Source: Pempheris klunzingeri (lineage: Eukaryota > Chordata > Actinopteri > Acropomatiformes > Pempheridae). Taken from it: a DNA stretch of 64,000 nucleotides. The stretch's first letter is position 1; each line of letters starts with the position of its first letter. The position numbers and the translations under genes were made by a program. Positions 1 to 13,100 of this stretch are shown here, piece by piece. Location of the stretch: positions 12,501,470-12,565,469 of the forward strand of contig NC_092012.1 in the NCBI RefSeq assembly GCF_042242105.1. Direction: 5' to 3'. The notes under the pieces are model-generated. The model did not search any database. It was not told where the DNA came from and saw nothing but the letters and a program-made list of their open reading frames with translations.

Positions 1-900
1 CACACACTCTATACATTACTGGATTGTGTGGTTGGCTTGATATTTCACACAACATTACAGTAAATCAATAAAGAAAGGTTTTGTCTAAGATGATCAATGT
101 GCAGCCATGAAATTCACATTTAGCAACACAGTGAATGGCAACCAGGTGTGTGCATTGTTGTCTGATATTTTCAAAATGTATAATAAGAATCACCAAACCT
201 ATCTTAATCTTTTGTATCACTGTTATCACAGATTATACAGGTTAACATATTGTAGTAAGGATCTTTCCGAAGTGGTCACTCTGAATCAACAACTAGCTCA
301 ATGGGACATGGTTTTCTAGCTAAAGGACAAAGCTAAAAACTATCCAGTAAGACTAGATTGTGCTTTTGGGTTTTGGTTGGTATGAACACATACAGACATT
401 TGCAGCTAAAACACACTGCAGAGGGCAAATAAAATGTTAACTGTTGAGCCCCATTTAGAAGGAGAAAGATTTGTACAATTCAGCCAAACCAGTGGGCAAA
501 ATCTGTGGAAAAAAGTCTGCTCTTTACTTGCAATGTCTTTTGCAGTTTAATTGTTTTAGAAATGATAATAATGTTGAAGACAATTGGAGGGAAGGAATTT
601 TGAAGGTGTTATTTTGTCCAGGGGGATTTTAAATTGGCAAACTTAGTAGCTGAAATGAGAGATGGAGGTGGTGTGAACACCGCTGTGTGATCCAAACAGT
701 CAAGACTGATGTTTTTCCAGCAGGACTGATGTGAGATTGTTAACTGTTGTTTTTAAGTAACAGAAAATTCTGTCAGAATACTATGACTGAATGTGCTTGA
801 CATACATATTAATGACTTTAAGTCGCTTTTTACAAGATTGGATCATTATTTGGACAGATGATTTAACTTATATTTCCATATATTTTGTATTTTTCATCAG
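1..900. other. Non-coding flank upstream of the GPCR gene
   Basis: I see no supportable coding sequence here. A T-rich tract ending in a good splice acceptor (TTTCATCAG) lies at about 892-900, so the first coding exon of the GPCR may begin at 901 with 5' UTR, and an upstream non-coding exon could lie in this stretch or outside the window. Confidence 0.4.
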
Positions 901-985
901 GATAGTTTCCCCGTCCAGGACATGGTGTCCTGAGCAGCCCTACCACCTACACATCACAAGGGGTAAAACCAGTCTATCCTGGGCC

Positions 986-2669
986 ATGACTGCTCTGCCT
1001 CCCAACGTCAGTGTTCCTGGGAGTACAGCAGTTCTGCTGCCAACTACAGACTATCCATTTAATCTGACTGCAGCCGCTCAGGCAGGACTCGGTTCAGGCC
1101 AGTCACTGGCCCCTCTCTGTACCCTCTGCTGCTGTGGGTTTCTCAATCGCACCTTGGCAGTGGTATTCATGGTCAGCCTGGCTTTTGCCATTGTGGTTGG
1201 AAATGTGGTCACTCTTACAGTCTTTGTGCAAACGAGGCAGTCCCGCACACCACAGGGATACCTGAAAGGTAAATATTGTTTACCTTCTTACCACTTCTTA
1301 CTAACAGTGCTTGTTGATAGCAGAACGTTGGTCATTTCATGGTTATTTAAACTAACCTGCCAAGTGTGAGTAAGTGTTAATATGCTTATTAATTTCACAA
1401 TGCTGCAAATTCAGAGGGTTCCATCTGGCAGAAATTCAATTCTCATAATGAAAATTACAGGCAAAGAGGAATTTCATATTTCATATTTCAACTAAAATCC
1501 ATGTTGTTAAAGAATAATCAGAATTCATTAACTTGCCAACACCAATCACCTTCTAAGGTCTAATTACAAAGACCCCCAAAGGTCCTGGTTATTTATTATA
1601 GTGCCATGTCTGATTAAAATGGTTCCACATTCCACTGACCAGGTATGATTGTAATCTAATTTCTCATGTTTTTTTATTCCAAAATGGAGGTGTATCAACA
1701 AGAAAACAGCCTTTATGTGTCACCTTAGCCTTCTTCTTCTTCTCTCTGACAGTGTCTCTGGCAATAGCAGACATGATGGTCGGTGTCCTCGTGGTCCCTT
1801 TCTCTGTCTACACTGAGATCTCTCTCATGGTGACCAGTGCTCCTCCCATTTGGTACCAGGGTAGCTCCACTCCTCCAGCCACCTCCTCCTCTCTTGGGGG
1901 ACTAGTAAGCCCTTGGCAGCCCTGCATGCTGATTGGCCCGGTGTTCGCTGGATGCACCTTTGTCTCCATCAGCACCATCTTCCTCATGACACTGGAGCGA
2001 AGTGTGGCCATCCTACGGCCACTCCATAAGGACGCCTTGGTTACCAGGAGGCGAACTCTGCTCCTCATCCTGCTCTCCTGGGCTGCCAGCTTCCTGCTCG
2101 CTCTTGCGCCCCTTATCTTCAGCAGCAATTTTACTTTGGAGTACAATGAGTGCAGTCGTATGTGTAACTACACCCCACTATTGTTTGGGAGCCAGCTGCC
2201 ACCTGATGCCAACATTTTACTGTTATTCCCAGCGTTTGACTTCACACTGCTCGGAGGCACGTTAGCAGTTAACATTGTGTCTTTCACTAGCATCCGACGG
2301 TACTCCCGAAAGCGCAAGCTGCTCTCAGAGGGGAGTCTGAGTGATGGAGGGGGAGGAGGAGGAGGGGGAGGAGGGGGAGGAGGGGGAGGGTGCCCTCACA
2401 GGCCCTCCTTTTCAGACATCAAAGCTGCCAAGACCATTGGCATACTAACATTCGCCTTCACAGCATCCTTCTCTCCCATCGCAGTGTTTGTCCTCGGGAA
2501 CGTGGTGGGATACACCTGGTGTAACTTTTCCTTTTTTGCCTTCTGGATCCTGACAGGAAACAGTTGTTGTAATGTCATTATCTACAGTGTCAGGGACCAC
2601 CGCTTCAGGAAGGGTGTGACCCTGCTCTTTCAGCGAGACCAGTCCCCCCCTCATGGTGAGAAAACCTGA
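986..2669 (+). CDS. Class A (rhodopsin-like) G-protein coupled receptor, family not identified
   Basis: Two coding exons, 986-1268 and 1753-2669, join in phase (donor GTAAAT, acceptor CTGACAG) to give 399 residues. The start at 986 gives a short N-terminus with N-glycosylation sites (NVS, NLT, NRT) before TM1 (VVFMVSLAFAIVVGNVV). TM2 follows the splice (SLAIADMMVGVLVVPFSVY), and a Cys lies just before TM3. TM3 ends LERSVAILRPLH instead of E/DRY. The second extracellular loop has two Cys (NECSRMC). The third intracellular loop carries 16 consecutive Gly. TM6 lacks the usual CWxP Trp (FTASFSP), and TM7 has NVIIY in place of NPxxY, followed by a basic helix 8. All seven helices are present and the frame is open, so it looks functional. 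Aminergic-like TM2 and TM3 motifs fit a class A receptor at the plasma membrane. I cannot name the ligand or the orthologue. Confidence 0.8.
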
Positions 2670-2732
2670 GGGGTACGGTAATTCAAAAGCAGCAAGCGTA
2701 ATGCTTTGCGGCAGCATTCTAGTAAGTTTGTT

Positions 2733-3210
2733 TTAAAGGAATAGTTTGTTGTTTTGGGAAATATGTGTGTTAACTTTCTTGTCAAGAAGATGCCATTTCT
2801 ATGTGGTAAATATGTACCTTGAGCTTTAGCATAAAGCTTAGCTTGGCATAAAGACTGGAAACAGAGGAAAGCAAACCTGGCTCTGTCCAAAAGTTACAAA
2901 ATCTGCCACACTAATTAACATGGTACATTTATTTTACACTTAATGCGTGTTAAACACATTGAATATATACTGCAAATTATTGAGCTTTAGAGGTGCTTGT
3001 CAACAATTTTTCTTACGTTTGGACAGAACCAGACAAGCTTTTTTTCCCCCTGTGTCCAGGCTATATGCCAAGCCAAGCAAACTGTTTCCTGGCTCCGGCT
3101 TCATATTTACCATAAATCTATGAGAATGGCATCAATCCTTTCATCTAATTCTTGGCAAGAAAGTAAATAAACCCAACTGTATGTCCCAAACTGTGTAACC
3201 ATTCCTTTAA
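2733..3210. mobile_element. TTAA-flanked MITE, copy 1 (piggyBac-like target site)
   Basis: The stretch starts TTAAAGGAATAGTT and ends CATTCCTTTAA, so the ends are inverted repeats flanked by TTAA. Inner parts are also loosely palindromic: AGCATAAAG...GACTGGAAACAG on the left is mirrored by CCAGGCTATATGCC...AACTGTTTCCTGG on the right. No transposase is visible. A second copy with the same ends lies at 4454-4804. The TTAA duplication suggests piggyBac mobilisation; that class assignment is inference. It sits 64 bp after the GPCR stop codon and may supply that gene's 3' UTR, since an AATAAA occurs near 3165. Confidence 0.7.
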
Positions 3211-4453
3211 TTCAAGTGTAAACTCCATGTAAAATTAACAAAAATCGTTTATTCAAACATAAAAGGATTGATGTTAACTTAGAACTGTAAATGGAAGCCA
3301 AATTCAGAGTTTTTGGCCTCCATCCACATTTGTCTTTGGACAAACAAACAATATCTATGCATTGCATGATAATACAGTTTTCAGGGTTGGACCAAACACA
3401 AACACTGTAGGTCTCGAGGGAAAAGACCATTCTACTGCCACAACAATCCACATCCCCTCCTCTGGGCTCCTTGTCTCACCTTCCTCTACCATAAAACCTC
3501 TTTCCTGAAGCTTTACATCAGTAAATTCAGCAACCAAACCTACTGTATCTCCAGGAACTGCACTGACAAGCACACAATTAATGTCTTTTTTTTCGTTACT
3601 GGTGGGTTTGTCATGTATTTATTTACAAAGGGTGTAGTTTGTGTGCTTAGAAATCTTGCTACTGCCCTCTTTTTAGTATAATGTGGATTACAAATGTTTC
3701 GGTTAAGGGAACAGTTCATACCATAGAGTTCAGGCTGTGGTGGTACATACATTTATTTTTGATCTTCTAATTTCAATTTATTGTTATGATAATCTGCCTC
3801 AAGTACCAGAAATGCACTTTATCAGTTACTATGTGAGTGCCACACGTCAGGCAATGTTAATTTTGTACAAGTTTTATTTTTAGCGTTTTATAATATGGGT
3901 TATTTTTGTCTAAGCTAATGTGAATGAAAGAATGATCTGTATATTTATGAAATCAGTATAGACTAAATGAATGGGATGCCAACCACAGAGATTTAGTATA
4001 AAAAAGCATTATGATTATAGCAGACCCTTATACTGTGCCAGCCTATCTTTTCAGGGTATTATCTATTTGTAATATAAAATTATCTCATCAGTGTGTCAGC
4101 TACAAGTCTTGTGTATTGTTTGGAATTCTATATTGTACAATTTAACAATATACTATCATATATAAATGGGATTGAAGAGCATTTTGCGGCATAAAATGGT
4201 ATATTCATTCATGATAAAATTGTTGCATTGCTTGTAAATCTGCCATAATGGACAGACCTTTGATGTGGTAACATTTCAACAACAGAATCAACAAAAAGGG
4301 AAAACTAATAAACATAATAAAGAGACTTATTGTCATTAATTGCTCTAAAATGTTTCCAGGTTTATTTTGAGTCTAGAAACATCATTCCTATAGTTCAATT
4401 GACATGATAGCAAAAGACAAAAATATTTTGTCCTGTTTACCATGAAGTGCCCA
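3211..4453. other. Non-coding, AT-rich
   Basis: I see no gene. Short open frames on the minus strand have no recognisable protein content. This may contain distal 3' UTR of the GPCR gene; several AATAAA-like hexamers occur. Confidence 0.4.
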
Positions 4454-4804
4454 TTAAAGGAATAGTTCAACATTTTGGAATATATGCTTATTTGCGTTCT
4501 TGCTGTGAGTTACATGAGAAGATCAATGCTGCTGTCACATCTGTCCATTAAATATGAAGCTACAGCCAGGAGACAATTAGCTTAGCTTAGCATAACTACT
4601 GGAAACAGGTGGAGACAGTTACCCTCTCCAAGGGTACAAATCCACCTACCACTTAGGCTAAGCTAACCATCTCCTCACTGTCCTGGCATCTCCTGTAGCT
4701 TTATATTTAATGTACAAACATGAAAGTGGTATCATTCTTCTCATCCGACTCTCAGAAAGAATCTGAATAAACACATTGCCCAAAATGTCAAACGATTCCT
4801 TTAA
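4454..4804. mobile_element. TTAA-flanked MITE, copy 2
   Basis: The left end TTAAAGGAATAGTTCAACAT is matched in inverted orientation by the right end ATGTCAAACGATTCCTTTAA. The interior shares blocks with copy 1 (AATATGAAGCTACAGCCAGG; TTAGCTTAGCATAA; ACTGGAAACAG). It is about 350 bp against 478 bp for copy 1, so the two differ by an internal deletion or belong to related subfamilies. There is no coding capacity. Confidence 0.75.
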
Positions 4805-7800
4805 AGCTGACCGATCATCAATCCAGTACATGTTCATGGAAGCATTTTTTGATATCAACGGTGCTGTGATGTACTGCAAGTTGACCGAACAACAAACGTC
4901 AGGGAATTTAACGGTCAACCAATAGACAACAAGTCTAATATGCTAACATGTCATGTGCAAACTTCACTGAATGAATGAATATCTTACATGTACAAACTTA
5001 TAGCTATTTTCTGTTTTCAAGCAAAAACTCTGATTATTTTTCTAGTTTAAAAATCTGTCACAATCATGGAAAAGTTTGATATATCTACATCATCCTAATC
5101 ATCGTTGGTTCTGTGTAAGAAAACAAGTGATTATTATTGTGCTGGTATTGAATCACTGTACAGAGTTGTATCAGTAGTGCAGAATTCATCAATGGTGACT
5201 GATTTGGTAAAAAATAAATGTGTCTGGGAACATTTCATTTGTGAGTTTAATGGGCTTCAGTGTGACAATAATACACTTACTCCACTGCTGTAATATTTAC
5301 AGCCTCAGAAGTTAGACAAGCGGCTGGAAAACCACTTCAGTGTTTGTCCATTTACTCTGGAGTACAGTTGGCTTGATGCCACTCGGATCAAATTTTTCAC
5401 GTTATATAATTTGGAGAAAGAGATACTGTAATGCTGCAACATCCCTGGATACCCAGCATGAGGAAGTCTTTTATAGTGTGCAGGTAAGAAACCAGAGTGA
5501 GGTCTAGTGTGCTGCCTCATCTCTACACTGTAACATCTAAAATAGCACAGCTTAAGCCTTAAGACACAGAAGAGAGGATCTTGAAACCTAGTGACCCAAA
5601 TAGTAATTTGAGTGTGTGCGTGTTTGCAGAGATGAGAGAAAGAGTTTGTATTTTACAATTACTCTGTTGGAGAGTGATCTTGCAATCTGAGAGGGCATTA
5701 GAGAGCAAGATGGAAAGGTGAGAGAGGCTGTCGGCTAATTTCAGCAACGTTATGATAAAAGCTTCCTCCACCTCCAGTCCCACCATGAAATAAATGATCT
5801 GTCACTTGCCTGCTTGTGTGATCAAGGTCAAGAATGAGAAGAATGAGATTGCCAGACAGACAGCAGGTGAGAAGGACAGAGACAATGAAAGAGAGAGAGA
5901 GTAAAAAGTCATGGATCCTCAAGTGGATTCATGTTACCAATAATCTTATGTGTCACTCAAATACAGTATCATGAATTAATGCATTTTCATCTGAACAGTC
6001 TGATTTGTATTTGCACAGCGCAGTGCATTCATACATAGATGAATCAGTACATCATATGCTGACTTTAACAGTCCGGTGACTCATATTCTTGGTGTCTGAC
6101 ATAACATCTTTGGAAGCTACTGGCTGACAGCATTGTTCGCTATCTAAAGGCTTTCATAAACAGCCACTGAGGGCATAGACTGCCTCACATAAAGTGGAAA
6201 TCTGCTGCAGGGAAGTCGCAACTTTCCAAGTTACATCTTGTTGTAAACTGACTCTATACACATCTGGGGATTTGTGTTAAACCATCAGCCCTTTGTGGTT
6301 ATTGTTTATTTTCTGATGTTTTGTTAATGTCTAAAACTTGACACGCTATGAAGCATGTTTCACGCTGCAACAGTCTCACAAAGGGAGCCATTAAATTACA
6401 GATGATGATGAGGCATCTACTTGTGCATTTACCATTCCTGAACATAATTGACTTAATAATTTACAGTTTTAAGTTTTACTGTTTGTCTGCCTACAATCTA
6501 ATTCTACCTCATCCTTTGTCCACCAGGCATTTATGCCCCCCAGCCTAAAATGTCCCATGTTTCACTATTTAGAATATCTTAACAATGGCTTTAGATATTA
6601 GATTACTATAACACTTTATGAGCTTTATGGCCTGTTGGATTTACCTCTCGCCAGGCCCCAAAGTGATTGTACATTTGAGGTAAGACTTTGAAATACCCTT
6701 GTATCTAGAAATTAAGGTTATATACAACTAATTTGCAACAGCAAGTATGTATAAACAGAGACGTGAAGTAATGGCTCCTGAATTATTTTTAATCATTATG
6801 AAAAGACATTTTATAAAGGTAGTTGCCACGATTTACAAAATGTTGATACCAAATGTGTCAGTATAACTTCCAACTGAGAGCGTATTTCATTTGTTTTAAC
6901 TACAATATTCACTTTTTATATTTGTTTTTGCTAGCTTTCAGTCTTCTCCTTCTCTGTCTTTGTTGGGCCATCACCACCACCAATGTCAGGATGTGAGTCA
7001 TGTCACATGGGTGTTCATGTGTGTGTGTCTGTGTACTTATTTGTGATACACACAAAATGGGGACCCATTTCTTATAGTGCTACGAGCGTTCGAAAAAGTC
7101 ATAGGGTACCTTTAACATAATCTATACAGTGATTATGTTTCTTGCAAAACAAATATGGCAATATTTGTTATAATAATATTGTTAGTAATTTATAAATGCC
7201 ATTTCTAAGAGACAGGGTTGCTTGCATTGAACTGAAGATTTGTGGACATTGTTGACACGTTTAAAAAGCAGCTCAAGACTCACTATCTTGTATAAACTCG
7301 GATTAAGGACCAGCATCACAACCTGGAAACCAGGTTGTTGTCACAGTCACATCCACTTACAGCACAGGGCCTGATCTGTATGTTAAAGACTCAGGGGTTT
7401 AAAGAAGAGTCACATAGAGTTCATTACTTGGTTTAAGGCAAGATGCAATGACTTTTCCAGGAAAATATATGACAGTGCTATTTTGTATTTTAGTGGGCAT
7501 GGAATAAAACATGAGACTCCAGCCCAGTTAACCATTCACACAGCCTCTTCAGAGGCATTAGAAAGACACTTTTCATATTAAATGTACTTTGGGGGGGGGC
7601 AGCCCTGTTGTGTGGTAAAGCGTCTGTTGTAACTATGTGCGTAAATATAAAGTCATTCCTAACAGCTTGTGACTGCAAACATTTGTGGAAATCTGATCAA
7701 CTATGTTTTCTAGTAAAGACTTAACAAGGAAAAAACAAAGGAAGGAAAAAAAAGTCAGCCCCTTTCAAATGAGCTTTAGACGGACAGTAAAGACTCATTT

Positions 7801-9800
7801 GCAAGTTAAAAAACAGGCATGATGATTATTTGTTAGTCAGAACCATTTAAATGTGGTCAAATGTCTGGGGTTAGTCTTGACTGAGTCATATTCTTCAACT
7901 TCTTGTCTTCTTGAAGAGAGAAAACCAGCTGCTTTGCAGAGCATTACAATTGACTGAAAATAGTGAAAACACAGAGTTGGCTGTATATTCCAGGGCTCCC
8001 AACAACAAAGTGGGGCATGAATAAATGTTCCTCTGTGGTGTGATTTTCAGGGTAACAGCAGGGCAGCCTTGCTTTCTATATCAGACGGACTCTGTATCTT
8101 CATCGTTACACCACAACACGACCATACAGACTCACACACACACAATAGTGCCGCCAGCAAGAGACATTGTAGACGATAGGTCAGAGCACTTTGGAGCCTC
8201 AGCAAGGTTATGTATTGTTGTCTGTCCTATTTCTTTTTTACCCTCTCTTGTTTCATTGTCCTAATGAATTTTTAATTGTCTCTCTAAGCTCTTAAGGCAA
8301 GAGATGTGTGTCAGAACCGATAAAGCACAGAGACCACCTGTGGCTGGTGACTGTTTTTGGCTCGACAGAGGAAAGGGCAAAGGCAGAGATGGCTGAGAGG
8401 GGTGACAGGGAGGGGTGGGCTTGGGAGCGATGCTGTTTTTCCTCCACGGGGGCAACAACAAACCACATCCACTCTAGGTTTCCAGGAGTCAAAATAATCT
8501 GTAAGATGATACCGAACAACTGTGAATACCTTTATCTTCTTATTGTGTTTATCCAGTTCAGTTCTTCATCTGAAAGTTAAATCTACGACTAGAAGGATAT
8601 TTACCTTTGTTGAGGGACATTCCTTCACAACTGTGGTTTGCTGAGGACTTTTTAATGATAAGATTGTCACTCATTTATTAAGAGAAACAGTGTTTGTGGA
8701 GAGTATAGAACAGTGGGCTAATGCATGTAGACTGAAACCAAAACTGTGTACTTTCAGAATGATGAAATATGCATAAGGAAAGGAGAATTATGTTGTATAT
8801 AATTTATCCAAGAAGCAGAGAGCTTTATGCACCCAGTTGAAACCTGGTATTTTACTACTTGTGTTATAAATAAGAAAAAATGTTTTTTTTTCTATTGTCA
8901 TTTGGGAACCAAGCAACACTTTGTTTAGTAAGATGAAAACAGTTTTAAAACATGTTTGATGCATGAAGACTGAGTTGGTTATTCCCTTACCAAACATTTA
9001 AAGCAATAGTAGCTCTGTCCATATTTAATCAACGCAACACACATCCTAACCACTACATCATTGTCTCTGGCCAATGTTTATTTCCATTGAGAGGACATGT
9101 GAATTGAAATCTTTCTTTTCATGTGGATTGCTATATTAAGGCTGTTCAGCTATTCACTCAATCACTAGAGGGATAATCAGTCCATGACATCAACTGATTG
9201 CCTGTCGCCTCTTAACTTTAATTTTATTTCCAAACTTCTACAAAGTGAAGAAAGCCGAGGCAGCTTTATTCAGCCTATTTAGTGCATTTCAGTTGCAGCA
9301 GTGGTCTGGTTCCATGGTTCTGATGTTTTGTAACAAAAAAAAAGACGCAAACTCATTACACTTATTGAGAAAATAAAAACCAATGGTAGAACGTGTTAGG
9401 GGATTAGTTAGTCTCTAAACTGTGGTGAAACAGGGCACAAGATTTTTTACTCTTTCTCCATTTGCACTCAGCTTTCCGGCCTCCTTTTTTCTGATTCATG
9501 ACAGCTGGGTTGTGGTTTTTACCTTTTCAGAGGAAATATTGTCACTAACTTTTAGAGTGTGACACTGAAAATGATCAAAGAGCCATTCATCACAGTCTGA
9601 TGTTAATCTCATGGACAAAGCTTGCATATAGAGTGAACTAGTAACCTCATTTATACACCTTGTTTATAGAAGTGCTTTTCAGTGTCAGCTGGTATTCACA
9701 ATTTGAAATTCCAAAGTCATAAATATTATATACAGTATGTCAATCATTTTACTGCTGTGTATGGAGTGCAGAGGTAATTGAAACGTGTGAGGATGGAGTG
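4805..9800. other. Gene desert, left part
   Basis: I see no coding exon, RNA gene or clear repeat with defined ends across these 5 kb. Open frames are short and of low complexity. Low-level simple sequence, such as GT-rich DNA near 7020, is present. Confidence 0.4.
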
Positions 9801-9992
9801 ATTATTAAAGCGTGTAACTGAATGCCCATGCAGGCTATATCTCTCACTGCACACACAGGATGCCTCTCTCTCCGTTGCTCTGTTGAGAGTTCAGAAACAC
9901 TGGCTCCATCACCGTTTGTCCATCTTGCCCGGTCCCACACCTCTCAGAAATGTCGGCTAGATTATTCACCCGTAATTACAATGCAGCCCCAG

Positions 9993-10110
9993 TGACGTCA
10001 CCTGCCCAGCAGACCAAGGCTCAGTTGAGTATACAGACTGCTGGTCTGGTTTCACGTCTACCTGGAGTCTCTATAAATACACCCACCTCCACAGTTCATC
10101 CAAAAGATCC
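9993..10110 (+). promoter_or_regulatory. Promoter-like block: CRE plus TATA box
   Basis: A perfect palindromic CRE (TGACGTCA, 9993-10000) lies 72 bp upstream of a TATA element (TATAAATA, 10072-10079), spacing typical of cAMP-responsive TATA promoters. A start site would be expected near 10105 on the plus strand. The preceding 150 bp are more GC-rich than the surrounding desert. No coding exon is recognisable downstream before DHODH, so a transcript, if real, would be non-coding or have a first exon that splices far away. The motifs are seen; promoter function is inference. Confidence 0.4.
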
Positions 10111-13100
10111 TCAATAAACTCACTATTGCACTTAACTTGAGTGGTCCTGTCACCGCAGCCTGTCCTCAGACAGAGAGGTTGCTCTGTAATATTTATCACA
10201 GGGGTTTTACTGTGTTTGAAGAAGGTGGTATAATAACACAACAGCTATTGCTCTTAAAATAATCACTTTTTAAGTGAGAGGCACAATACATGTAAATACA
10301 ATAAAAGGTACGATAAAAATTTTTGAAACAGTCCTATTTATCAATTAGTATTTGGTCTTTTATTATATTTAAATCAGATTCCAAGCACCAAGCCAAACTA
10401 ATACCCTAAATAAATCCTCCCTTCATGTAGATTATAATGAAGTTTTTGTTGAAACTGTTTTAGAGAGGTACTGAGACACAGAGCTGTTTTCGTTATTTAG
10501 CCCATCCTGGTTGATATGAATGGAGTGGAAAAAATGACAGAAACGTCTGCAAGTATAACAAAGTACAGTTCAACAACATGACAGTTTACATGCTTCAAAA
10601 TGTACACAAAAAGAACATTATAACCTTCATGAATGAGGATTTATTGCAGGACTGCTGTATTAGGCTATATTAGAGTCAACTGGGGGTATATGATAATATA
10701 TACATGATATATACATATAGCATGAAAGGCCTGTAGTGCAACCGCTCCCAGGGTTGACTGATGGTTATCTCTGATGCCTTTCAGCCTACTTGTTTCACGC
10801 TGTCTTGGGCTAATGAGAGCTGAAGTCCCATATGGCTTTACCGCGTGGCTGAGAGTGAGTGGGTGTTTGCTTACTTTATCGGAAGTGGAAGTTATGTAAA
10901 ACCTGAAACAAGTGTAGGACGATGCTAAAAATAGCATTAGAGAAACGTAATATTTTCAAAGCAACTGTACTGGGACCTTTGCACTTCTGCCTAGATGCAC
11001 ACTGTGAAGCCTTTTGTGTACCAGACAGTGAAATTATAATTAAACAAATAAACTGAATTGCAGCTGTGTTTGTCACACACATGACATCCATGTTTTAAGC
11101 AACACTGATTTAGCAACTTTTGAATTGTGAAGTTGTTTGCTTGTGTTGTCAGCACTGTGAATCAAATCTGATCAAACCACACCCACACAGTTTTAATGAA
11201 ACAGATCCTTGTCTCTGTCTGAATGTTAAACTCTTACTAAGTAATGAATAAGGTTATAGCTTTCCATATTCTAACAATGGCAGAGATAAGACCATTGAAA
11301 ACTCGAAGACAGTTTCTCAGCTAGGACGGGATGGTACTGAAAATCAAAAGAAAGTCATGGCCAGCTTTAAGCTTTTAGCCTTTCTCTACCTTTACTGATA
11401 TGCATAGCCCTAAATCTGGGGAATCCACTGAACATTTCATTGGGTTCTTGGTTTTACACTGTTTATTTTCTCTCTTGTCATTTTATCTTGCCATTTTAAG
11501 TGCAGATTTTCTTCGTAACACTTTTAGTCACATTCAGCACTTAGAAGCAGCATATACATTTAATACTACAACATTTAATAAATATCTTTTAACACAATAT
11601 AGTGTTGTTTAACTGTTTCTTAATGTATTTGTCAATGACTTTAATGCCTTATAATATAATAATATTAAATCTGTGCACAACTACATTATTTTGTGTCTTA
11701 CAAATGCTAAATAGATGAGCTGTTTTTTTGTTTTTTTTACAGTTGTTCCAAGATGTCATTTTGTACGTCAAAATAAAAAGCCACCAAATGAAATAAACGA
11801 AAGTATGCACTTGAGAAAGAGAAAATAAAACCTCTAACAAGATTTATATCGATGTATCAATCTCCTGCCTCCAGTTTGTGTTGTAGGCTACGTATACACG
11901 CATCCCCGTCAGTGGTAATTGGTTTGGGCAGCATGGTGTGTCGATTATGGCTCTGTCTGCCTCCATCACACCTGTGACTTCCTGCAGCCAGAGGCATCAC
12001 CAGCTTTCATAACAGCCATCTGCAGACGGACACTGGGCTGTATACTTCAGTCACACTGCACTGCAGACAAGCAGCACTCAACCTAATCCAGGTCTCAAGA
12101 TGCATCAAGGCATTTTCACGTTCGCACCATTATGGCGTATGTTTTTCACAGCCAGATATTATGACACAAAATTGGATATATTTTCCTCTATGCTTTTATC
12201 TTCTTTTGTACATATCTGAAGACTTAAATTGGCATATAGGAAACACTTACTGCCTTTTACATTGCCTATCCCCAAGACTTTCAGACTGAAACAAATGTAT
12301 TTTGGTCCAAAAGGTACAAAAAAAATCTCTTGATAGTGAAAAAAAAACTGTTCAGTGGAAACCAGTCATCCTGGTGCCACCCAGCTCTTACTCTTATTTT
12401 CATGAAGTGCAGTGATGTATGAAAGACGAAGAGGGTGTGGTGACGCCAGTAGCCTCTGTGGAGTTACAGTGTATGTACTGATGTGGGTTCGTCTGTGAGG
12501 TTGTGTTGAAAATGGTGCCTTTGTTTGTTGTATTTGCTGTTGTAACTAGGAGTTTAATGAGAGTCATTAATCCCACTCAATATATTTGAGTAGAATAAAC
12601 ATTTATCTGTAGCATATTAGATTGAGCACGATTAGATCATAAAATATAGCTGAAGGAGATGCAGTTCTGAAGATGTGCCCTGATGCAGCAAGTAGCTAAA
12701 ACGTGATACTCATATATATTTGTATTCTATAACACTATATTCTATTCCTGAATAAACAGGGACACACCTAACTTTTCCATAAAAATATATTATTGATACT
12801 AAATTTGTTGGAATATGTATGCTTGTCACTTTTCATATAAAAGCTACAAATTCTTGCAGCTGCTTTTGAACATCTTTGTGAAAATGATTTCACGCAAACA
12901 TCCAAATAAACACATTAACTGTTACTCTTTGGGATATTCTTGCAAAAATAATGCATTTAATTTAACAAATGAACAATGTTACCTCCACATAATTAGCCAT
13001 TCATATTTTTACATATGTATATGCACTTTTCCCACCAGATTTATCTTATTATGTTTATTTCTGGCTCAAAATTATTTGATGCAAACATCCAAGTAACATT

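Noticed and set aside
791..985. Upstream in-frame ATG extension of the GPCR
   Set aside because: It crosses a T-rich tract and a splice-acceptor-like TTTCATCAG, is hydrophobic and unlike a receptor N-terminus; the ATG at 986 gives a normal glycosylated N-terminus.
10120..10150. TATTGCACTT, resembling the start of the miR-25/92 family
   Set aside because: The rest of the mature sequence does not match and I see no flanking arm that would form a precursor hairpin.
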